Shown: in pieces, positions 56,246 through 64,000 of the stretch | How positions within the stretch are numbered: position 1 is the first letter of the stretch | How the letters are laid out: every line of letters starts with the position of its first letter | NCBI GenBank assembly: GCA_023974075.1 | Contig: CM043807.1 | Span: 814,623 to 878,622, forward strand | Direction of reading: 5' to 3' | Source of the DNA: Chaenocephalus aceratus | Lineage: Eukaryota; Chordata; Actinopteri; Perciformes; Channichthyidae | DNA: 64,000 bases | The notes under the pieces: model-generated | Database searches by the model: none | Seen by the model: only the letters and a program-made list of their open reading frames with translations | Told to the model about the DNA's origin: nothing | Made by a program: the position numbers and the translations under genes

Positions 56246-56869
56246 TGTTACGCCCAGGTCTAGGGGAACCTAGGCGCAGCACCAAATGTGCACTCTCCCC
56301 CACTCTTCCCACTCCCAAGAACATGGACACCGAGTCAGAGAAAGCGTTTGGTACATTTATTTACCAAAAACTATACACAAACAGGAGTAGCAAAACCAAC
56401 TAAAGAGAAACTACCCTTACAACTCAAAATATTATCTAACCGAGAAAATAAATACACAGGCTTCTTACCTACACTAATGTAAACAGGAGAAAACGATCAA
56501 TCCAAAAGGGAAAAGAAAAAACAAAAGGGTTTGCACTCCTAAGAACATACATCTGTCTTGCAAAGACAGGTAAAGTGACACTGGCCCGCAGCCAGAGGAG
56601 AAGGACAAAACGATACCAAGGTGCGCTCACAGCACAAAATATCAAAAAAAAGCCCTGCGTTGGGAGTAGGAGAAGCGGAGTCAGTGAGAGCGGCCGAGGA
56701 ACTGCACGGCTGCAGTTAAATATCCTCCCGTCTCCCCAGGTGGACCAATCAGCCTGTCGAGGGCCTCCAATCAGCTACCGGGCACCACCTGTTCACTCAT
56801 ACACAGCCACAGACACAGGAGGAGGAAGAAAATACCTGCACACAAACAACATAACGACCCAGGGTCACA
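56246..56869 (-). mobile_element. Solo LTR
   Basis: On the minus strand it begins TGTGACCCTGGGTCGTTATG and ends CCTGGGCGTAACA, with the 4-bp repeat TGTC on both sides (56242-56245 and 56870-56873). The interior has GATATTTAAC (TATA-like), and later GTAAATAAATG (poly-A signal) followed by about 100 bases, a plausible U3-R-U5 of 624 bp. No internal retrotransposon sequence adjoins it, so it is a solo LTR, probably Gypsy-type. A five-base duplication is possible if one end base is assigned differently. Confidence 0.75.
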
Positions 56870-57274
56870 TGTCCATGTTTGTGTCTTTAGCCTGTACAAA
56901 AATAAAGAAAATAAAGAAATAATTTGGCGGCCCACTTGCAATGCCTTCGCGGACCACTAGGGGTCCACGGCCCACAGGTTGGGAACCGTTGGAGTTAGAT
57001 AAAGATTGTAGATCTAATTATACATCCCATGAGGTATTGCGCAAAGTCTGTTGACGAATCAGAGGCTGTTGTTTGAGCTGCTTAAAAGTGCTGATCACAG
57101 TGGACATGCGTAAGACAATCAGTGTCGTCACAATATGCACTTTTATACAGTAAGGACAATGATAACTCCTCTCTGGTGGAGCTGACAGCCCAGCTGTGTG
57201 GGGTTACTATTGCTGTTCCTCCAACTAGGTCTGCCGGTGGACACCTACCAGTGCCCAAAGGTGACTAAAGGCCT

Positions 57275-57522
57275 CATTTCATTTTCATTTCAAACCTTTA
57301 TTTATACAGATAAATCCCATTGAGATCATTGATCTCTTTTTCAAGGGAGACCTGCTCAAGTAGTTCCACATGAAACATAAAAACATAAACAGAACAACAA
57401 AAGGACATCATACAGCATCATTTACATAGTTATCCACATAAGCAGGTACCAATAGCTTCCGATTGACTAGCATCCAACCGAGCTTTAAAAACATTTAGTG
57501 GCACCAGATTGTTCAGTTTTTT
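57275..57522 (-). mobile_element. LINE 3' fragment with 13-bp duplication
   Basis: Minus-strand copy of the (GAAAT)n-tail LINE: CATTTCATTTTCATTTCAAACC at its 3' end, then the complement of the 3' end of the LINE at 50718. TGACTAAAGGCCT flanks it on both sides (57262-57274 and 57523-57535), fixing the boundaries. Only 248 bp: strongly 5'-truncated. Confidence 0.92.
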
Positions 57523-57535
57523 TGACTAAAGGCCT

Positions 57536-58235
57536 GTTTCTAATCGATAGATTTATGATCGATAGATTTATGATTCGAAAAATTATAAAAGTAGGATAGA
57601 CATGTGGAGATTATCCGACTGAACAAAACGTGATCCGTCTCTAAAATGTGTGTCAACAACAGACCTTATTTTGAGCTATTTTCCAAAATCCTATGGAGGT
57701 GTCAGGACGGACCACTTTGTCTAGTTCATCTTCTGATCTTCAGATTGTTGTGGCCCCATCAATACTGGTCCTGGGTAGGAAGGACCAAATGAGGAAGCTC
57801 AGTCCTGCCCGTGGCATTTTCCACATGTCAGTCCATGTTATTGCTCTGTCAGTGACTGCATCCAAGTTTGTCCACCTCCCTGTTGCCTTACATCATCCAT
57901 TCTGATAACTTCTGGTTTGATATTCATCCTCTCCCAGATAAGGACCCATAGGGTGAGAACAAATCTTCACTATGGTCTTTTTCCAGCTTAATCCAATAGG
58001 TGCTTTCACACCAAGTACTTTGCCGTACTTAATTCATCATAACTCTTTAGTTCATCAGAACTAAAGAGTTCTGATAAACTAAAGAGCAGATCGCGTTCAC
58101 ACCGGAATAAGTCCCTGAGGGAGGATTATACAAATGAAGCCGCTGACGTCACTTCTTCTTCTTCTGCTTTGGGTTTACTGGCAGGCCGCAAACAACTTCA
58201 CGGCCTATACTGCCACCCGAAGTCCCCGGAGTTGG
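57536..58235. other. Old repeat sequence, no gene
   Basis: A GGTGCTTTCACACCAAGTAC end-like motif at about 58001, similar to fish Harbinger-type repeats, precedes a perfect hairpin at 58041-58070 (arms AACTCTTTAGTTC). No partner end or coding region was recognised. Confidence 0.35.
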
Positions 58236-58290
58236 GGAAGGCTTCAGTAGAACCTGCTGGGACTCCCAGCAGCTTCTACTGAAGCCTTCC
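58236..58290. repeat. Near-perfect 27-bp palindrome
   Basis: Left arm 58236-58262 and right arm 58264-58290 are complementary except for one base, with a single-base loop. Arm sequence begins GGAAGGCTTCAGTAGAACCT. Confidence 0.9.
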
Positions 58291-58823
58291 GAGTAAATCG
58301 CCAGAAAGCCGACACCTCCTCATCTCCACCGCTCCCATGTTTTCTTTTGTGTTGCCAAAAGTTAGTCTCTCTCCGTTGGTGAGCCTGGTTAATGCTAATA
58401 ATGCTAATGCGAGGAAAATAAAATGGCAGAGCGGGTCACATATGGCAAATGTGTGGTTGTGGGGAACCAGGTCAATTAAAGTACTTATTTAACTATTAAA
58501 TACATTGAGTTTGAGTAAAATACTGATTAATTTAGTTTATAATATATAAAATTGCAAAGCAAAACATGCTGTAATTGATTTATTTTGTCCTTTAAAATAT
58601 TTTTTAAAGGTTTTCAACCTGAAAGAATCCTAATGTGTCCTTGAAAAGTTGAAATAAAGAAAAGGAAAAAGGATTCGAGTTGTCCATGCGTCCTCTGTTG
58701 CCCCTCAAGCCTCTCAAATGGGCAAACACTCAAATAAATGCCAAAAGCCCAGAGAACTTGATAATACTTATCAGAATAAAAGTGTTAAATAACACTGCTA
58801 CCTATTAATAACTCTACTTTACT

Positions 58824-59258
58824 CAGTGGAGGCTCGTCCATTGAGGAAAGGGAGGACCATCCTCCCTACAATTTCAGAGAAAAATTTACTTTGAAGAGAA
58901 CAATAAATACACCTCAATTTAAAAGATAAGTCTGTTAAAATACAGATAATAGCCCTGGCTTTGGGACTGAAATGGGGCGAGAGGACGAGCCTCCCGTTGG
59001 GCGGGTCTAGCCAGAGGCTCTGGATTGGGCGCCTATATCATCAGTGAACCAATCAGCGGACCTGACTGCGCATCAGAGTGTTGATGGGGAGGGTTATCAG
59101 CGATATCAGAGTTGTTTCTGAACCGGGGAACAGGGGCGCTGCGCCCTCTTACCAAAATCAATTCCTTGAATTAGGCTTTGATTATGTTCTGGCCCGCCAT
59201 CTTGTGGCTCAGCAAACAATTGGCCCACGGCCAAACTTACTTGCCTACCCCTGCTCTA
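58824..59258. mobile_element. hAT fragments
   Basis: CAGTGGAGGCTCGTCCATTG at 58824 looks like a hAT left end. GGCCAAACTTACTTGCCTACCCCTGCTCT, ending at about 59258, is the complement of a CAGGGGTAGGCAA-type hAT end. They are probably two different degraded elements. No target duplication could be read. Confidence 0.45.
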
Positions 59259-59906
59259 AACTAACAGACTATCACAGAACAACGTGGCCTTCAGATCTTC
59301 ATGAGGTTAGCCGAACAATGGAACAACATGCTGGAGCGGCTGAATACAAAGCTGCAAAGGACTGCCAATTGGTTAATGTTCTACTGCAATACCAACACAT
59401 TATCTAATCAATTTGAGAAAAAATAACAACTAAATAAAATACAATGTTTTCAAGAACCTCTTTTATGGAGTCCAAGTTCTCAAAGTCAGGTGATATATTC
59501 CTGGAAGGACTATTTAAAAAATGTGAAACAACAGGGAATTACTCCAGCATCTACACAGCTCTCCATTAAGCGGCCTCCTTTTACATGATCCTAACTGACT
59601 TTTGATAGAAGCATTCTAGAAAAAGGCTGTAGGCTGTAGAACGACAGAAAGGACAAATCCTGAATTGATACAGTCCTACAGTATGAGCAGCACTGACTGT
59701 CTTAGTGTGGGCTCAGCAAAGTACATATCACCATTATAATAATAATTTGTGCTCTGTGCTCATGATTAGTTGCTGTCAGGACTAACACAGTCTGCACATT
59801 TCCTATCAATACAAATCAGCAGCATCATGGACGTGAACGGATGGAGACAATCAGGACTTTATTGATATCAATACCACAACCGCTGCTGGTTAAGAGATTA
59901 TGTATT

Positions 59907-59909
<3 letters not shown>

Positions 59910-59986
<77 letters not shown>

Positions 59987-60020
59987 GCGTGTCGGTGTGT
60001 ATGTGTGTGCGTGTGTGCAT
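59910..60020. repeat. (TG)n microsatellite, long
   Basis: About 75 bases of pure TG followed by interrupted TGCG/TGTA repeats. Cys-Val open frames across it are artefacts. Confidence 0.95.
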
Positions 60021-60029
60021 GTGCCCCGT

Positions 60030-60280
60030 ATGCAAGAGAGATGGCGGCGCGATCGGTCGCAGCGCCCCCTCGCGGTCTGGAAAAAACTGGGTTTTTGTCT
60101 TGTTTGTTAAGTCTGTCGAGTTTGCCACTTTGTTCGTCATGTCCGTCGGACTTATATCGTAAAGGACAACAATACAGCCGTGAGTTTCTTGGAAAAATAT
60201 CAACTTTCTTCAGTTTGGAAGCTAAACTCGCCTTGGAACTCAGCTGCCTGGGGCTCCTCTGTATGGGCTCAGAACAGTCT
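60030..60280 (+). other. Possible LINE 5' region fragment
   Basis: GATGGCGGCGCGATCGGTCG then CAGCGCCCCCTCGCGG and a Leu/Ser-rich open frame (to about 60445) resembles the 5' segment of some fish LINEs. No endonuclease or RT follows. Weak call. Confidence 0.25.
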
Positions 60281-60289
60281 CATAATACA

Positions 60290-60480
60290 CACATGCGCAC
60301 AGAAGGATTCACACTTGTATTTCATGATCCGCAAAGGATTCAACTTGTATTCATGATCCGCAAAAGGATTCAAACTTGTATTTCCGGATCCACACTTGTG
60401 TTTTTCAATGCACACACAAATGTGTTCCGTTTCATATACATGTAAATAAAATCTAAATACAGAAAAAAGTGTTACATGTG
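60290..60480. repeat. Imperfect ~25-30-bp repeats
   Basis: GGATTCACACTTGTATTTCA and TGATCCGCAAA recur three to four times with variation (60305, 60338, 60367, 60389), followed by related ACACACAAATGTGTT palindromic sequence. They lie 350 bp upstream of the gene starting at 60799. Confidence 0.7.
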
Positions 60481-60798
60481 TATTTTTGATCCACACATAT
60501 TAGTTTTCCGTTTAAAACCGCTGCACCTTCAAACACAAACAGCTTTCTGTGCACGGATCGCTGTGCATTCGTGTGTGGGTTTTTTGAGACTCCCCTGACG
60601 CTCACCCGATTCGTACTTGTAATTTCTCTCATCTATAGCCAATCAGATGTCTCCTCCAGTCTAAGCCAATCACATGAGCGCCCCCCCACGTGGGTAGGAT
60701 TTCTTGCGTTCGTGACGTAGCACTTCATTTACGCTTTTTGCGCAGTCCGGACTCCGGAGCTGACAGGTCAGAGGCATAGGTCAGAGGTCATCTTTAAA

Positions 60799-63700
60799 AT
60801 GGCGTCTGGTGGTCGCGCGCCTCCCGCTCCAAGTGTAAGTTACATTATGTGTAAGTTACATTATGAAATACTCCTAAATTATGAAGGATTGGTTTTGCTT
60901 AGTTGTTAGTTGTTTAATTCGAGAATTATATAGAACTGTTTTGGTTAGCTGTGTTGTCGTAGCTGAGCTCCATAAGCTAACATTAGCTAGCGTTGTCTGT
61001 CTAACGGTCTAACGATCTAACGATCCCCCATTCTTATTATGTGCTTCTGCTACCAAGTAAAATGTTGCAGTGAAGTGAATGTGAGAGAAAATTAATTGAC
61101 TGTTCGACAGGGTGTAACGCCTCGGGTCGAGGTAGCAGCACGGGCTTTAGTTCAATTAATAGCCAGGGAGCTGTCTGCGACTCCAACTCCAGCAGAAGTG
61201 AGCACAGCAGAGAGTGCACCGGTCAGCGTAGCAGTCAGGGTGAGGCAGGCGATGAGAAGGTGAATTCATAGACTTTTTTTTACATTTGACAGTTCAAGAT
61301 CAAACTGTGGCTTAATCCCGTAGATGTGTAAACATTGATATTTGATCTCACCCCTCGCATTACTCTAATGTAATGTTTTAAAACATTTGTCCATAGTATG
61401 TATGCTCCATTACTGCTTTTAAAACCTTTAACAACCCCTTGCCTTGAAACGTCCCAAACACAATATATTAATGTTTCAAAACAAATATTTTGGTAAGATA
61501 AAGCTAAGTGTCAAGCTTGTTTTTGTATCGACAGAATATTAACTATGATTTCGCTTTTTATTCATACAATTTGTTCAACCTATGTTAACAAAACCATCAA
61601 CGCAAGCCAATGATTTGGAAATGATATAACAATGTCTCACAGATCCTTTTGTCATTCCCACATCAGGCAATTCCCAAGTATGTTCAGTACTGATCAGCCA
61701 AGAGGCAAAAAACGATTTCCCACCCCGGCTCCTTGCATCGTCAAACGGACGGACTTTCACACATATGTCTTTCGGGACCCAGTCAGTTTACACCTAAGGG
61801 CTCGGAAGAGCTACCACTTGCCCATGCTGGCCTTGGAAAGAGGATGCTAAATCTACCGGACAACTTATTGCACAGTGAGGTAATCATATAAACAGACAGT
61901 ATTAAAGATTTCTCAATGATTTAAAATGTGAATCACTTGCTGAATATTGTATTTCACTTTGTTTTAAAGACTATGGCTTCGGTTGAGGAAGAATTTCCAA
62001 AACTGAAAACATTAAAAGGAGGCTGGATGTTTTTCAAGTCAGCAGGTAATATTGTTCTCATCTCCATTGGTGAAAATGCTGTGTTGTGTTTTTCACACTC
62101 AGAAGCCCCACATATGTGTTTTCTGTTGCCCTACTTTGAATTACCATTCATATCACTTCTTCAAGTTGTATAAAACAGTACTAAAGTTTGCCTAAGTACG
62201 TATCCCTAATATTAATGTATGTACTGTCAGGTGGTTTTAAAGCACACTTGTGTTGTTCCTATTTTGATTTTAAAATAGGTGGTAGTGGACGTCGAAAGCT
62301 GTCCATAATTCCTACTGACTCCGAGGGGTACTCCACTAGGCTCCTCAAAACAGCGTCCAACAACGGAAAAAACATTGTGTTTGTAATTCCACTACAGGAG
62401 CAACTTTCTACCGAACCACTACCCTATGACTCGACAGTCAACCTGCATAACATGTGGCAGTCAAAGCCTTTGCAGCTGTTGCCTTTACATGTGGAGGAAT
62501 GTCATGACATATTGACTGTAAGCTGTTATTAAAACATTTCTCTCATTTCTCAAATAAATATGTAATGTTTTAGTTTGCTCAAATGACTGTTTCAAAGTCT
62601 ATAGAACCAATTCTCTGCACCTTTTTTGTTTTTTAGGAGAGTGCATCTGGGACTTCTCTTGATGAAGTGATTGAGCAGCCAAATCCACCTAACACAGGGA
62701 TGGGAGAATTGTCCGAGGTAGTTGATGCTGTCTTCTCCTGTTAAAGTTACTTTGCAATTTAGTATGACAGCATGATTGCAGGTGTGTAGGTAGGGTATAA
62801 CACATTTCACCAAACTGACTTTTTGCACACTGTCTATGTACTCATTTTTTATCATAGAATTATGTTTCCTGTATCACTTATCTGAGAGAGAATTATTTAA
62901 CAAAAAACCTCTTATAATAATGTGATATGTTTTAAAGGTATTGACATTTGTTTATGTTTTTGACAGGTTTGCCCTATATGTCTTGAATCTTACCCGATTG
63001 ATGTCCTCTCATTTCATGCAAGCACACGTAGGTGAAGGGTAAGACGTTTTGACTTGTTCAAACAAAAGATGGAAATAGACATGTTTTGAGAGAGGTGAAC
63101 AACATATACAAAGTGTCAAACCTAATAACGATATCGTTTGGTGAATGTGCTTGTTCCTTTTTTGTGTTTTAAAATGCTGTAATGTTACAGCAATAGCAGC
63201 TGCATCAGAGCATGTGATGCATTTTTAGGAAATGTAGAAATCTTAACAGAGCCGAAATACTTATTAGGGATCTGATTTAAATTACTTTGTTTGATATGCA
63301 AGAAGAAATATGTAAAAAAAGAAGGGCGCTCACTAGTCTCTATTTTCCATTCCTGTGAGTATGTTTTTTGTTTTGTCTTTTCCAAGAATGGACCCTGCTC
63401 ATCGTAGCGATGCAGCCAGTATGACAAGGACAGAGGAAATGCCAGGACCTTCAGTTCAACGATTGCCAGCAACAGTTTCAGCAGGTTATTTATTCAGAAC
63501 AATCACTGCTGTGCTGTAGTTTGAAACTGACTACTCACAAACACTTACATAGCAATGATCACCAACATGCATGTTGTTACATGTTTGATCCAGTAATATG
63601 GAAAGGATAATTGATTTCAAGTTACTACCTTTTAATATATTGCTTTAAAATACAGGGCTTACTAAATGAGACAATAAATGAAGTACTATTTTAGAATTGA

Positions 63701-63959
63701 AGCTGACATATTATGAAGCTTATTGTACCAACCACTTTTTTTCCCTTCAAATTACGTTTCAGCATGGGCCAATGAAGTGGAGCCCGGAAGGCATGTCAGT
63801 CGTTCAGAGAGGAACGGCTGGAACGTAACCTTGAATGTCCACGCCTCTTTCTGTCGATCGACTTGTTTGACGCAGAAGAAGAAACAGACAGTTCATTGAT
63901 TTCATTCTTTAAAATGAACAATGTTAACTGGGCAGCTCCATTGAAGTGCAGGCTGAGAG
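60799..63959 (+). pseudogene. Zinc-finger/HECT-like family gene (G2E3-like teleost family), damaged, runs off the window
   Basis: Exons from splice sites and phase: 60799-60834, 61111-61259, 61643-61879, 61970-62045, 62279-62517, 62637-62717, 62967-~63037, ~63387-63485, ~63764-63959. Protein order: Ala-rich start (MASGGRAPPAPS), a Pro-rich basic region (PRGKKRFPTPAPC), GGWMFFKSAGGSGRRKLSI, a helical region ending LPLHVEECHDIL, a CPIC-x12-H-type zinc finger (CPICLESYPIDVLSFHAST) and then LFLSIDLFDAEEETDSS. I associate this layout with a multicopy teleost family annotated as G2/M-specific E3 ubiquitin ligase-like (HECT at the C-terminus, outside this window); that is from memory. Lesions: a base missing near 61831 (premature TAA), the fourth zinc ligand Cys replaced by Arg plus an extra base near 63026, and a shift within the last exon. 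Probably a pseudogene. Confidence 0.55.
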
Positions 63960-64000
63960 GTATTAATACCTAGTGTAACTTCTCATGTTTCATTATAGGT

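Larger units (their letters stand above)
45461..56991. mobile_element. Outer hAT-like element (Charlie-type ends), heavily invaded
   Basis: The left end CAGTGGTTCCCAACCT and right end AGGTTGGGAACCGTTG (56976-56991) are inverted repeats typical of hAT-Charlie elements. Own sequence is 45461-46051 and about 56874-56991; everything between is later insertions (copy B, a solo LTR). The flanking octamers TTTTAGGA and GAGTTAGA do not match convincingly, so the pairing of these two ends is inferred from end sequence only. Confidence 0.6.

Noticed and set aside
45453..56999. 8-bp duplication for the outer hAT
   Set aside because: TTTTAGGA and GAGTTAGA agree at too few positions to be called a duplication, so the element is supported only by its inverted ends.
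59841..60445. Overlapping Cys-Val or His-Thr open frames in three frames
   Set aside because: The dinucleotide repeat keeps several frames open; only the part after 60030 has non-repeat sequence, and it shows no recognisable domain.
1..64000. tRNA, rRNA or snRNA genes
   Set aside because: I looked for A/B-box pairs and cloverleaf-like stretches by eye and saw none that I could support.

Overview
The window looks like teleost fish nuclear DNA. It is intron-rich, full of (TG)n tracts and dense in fish-type transposons: KDZ, hAT, L2, RTE/Rex3-like, DIRS-like and LTR elements, plus TTAA elements. I see no bacterial-style gene organisation. Recognisable host coding sequence is sparse. There are two minus-strand axonemal dynein heavy-chain exons (298-447 and 44857-45013), two phase-compatible minus-strand exons of unknown identity (31258-31415 and 25016-25178), and a multi-exon plus-strand gene or pseudogene running off the right edge (60799-63959). 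All calls come from reading the sequence by eye; no database search was possible.

Layout. 1-8 kb: one dynein exon, a (TG)n tract, a 1.07 kb terminal-inverted-repeat element (4370-5436) and old repeats. 8-16.3 kb: a multi-exon KDZ-type (Kyakuja-Dileera-Zisupton) transposase gene ending at 16267. It is broken by reading-frame lesions, and two hAT elements sit inside its exons (12336-13429, 14799-15744), with a third in an intron (8728-9394). 16.3-26 kb: mostly old repeats, a TTAA-flanked MITE (25590-25974) and unknown minus-strand exons. 26.0-30.9 kb: a complete LTR retrotransposon with 369-bp LTRs and 5-bp target duplications. It lacks pol, has a gag-like start fused to long Pro-rich tandem repeats, and carries a 5'-inverted RTE LINE in its 5' LTR. 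31.5-34.6 kb: DIRS-like remnants.

34.7-44.2 kb: an L2 LINE split by a large element with a TA duplication and CAGATGTAGC termini (copy A, 35069-43360), itself split by a nearly complete RTE LINE (35581-38937). 45.5-57 kb: a nest of insertions. A hAT-like outer element holds copy B of the TA element (46052-56226). Copy B holds a hAT (47642-54190), which holds another inverted-repeat element (about 47791-53634), which holds two further hATs (47949-49964 and 50675-53209). The second of these holds a CR1/L2-like LINE. A solo LTR (56246-56869) also lies in the outer element. 57-60 kb holds LINE and hAT fragments, hairpins and a long (TG)n. 60.8-64 kb holds the zinc-finger/HECT-like family gene.

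Functionally the window is mainly a record of successive transposition. Copies A and B are informative because each supplies the empty site for insertions in the other, so boundaries and target duplications can be read directly. The most interesting items are the spliced KDZ transposase, the A/B element with no recognisable transposase, and the repeat-rich non-autonomous LTR element.
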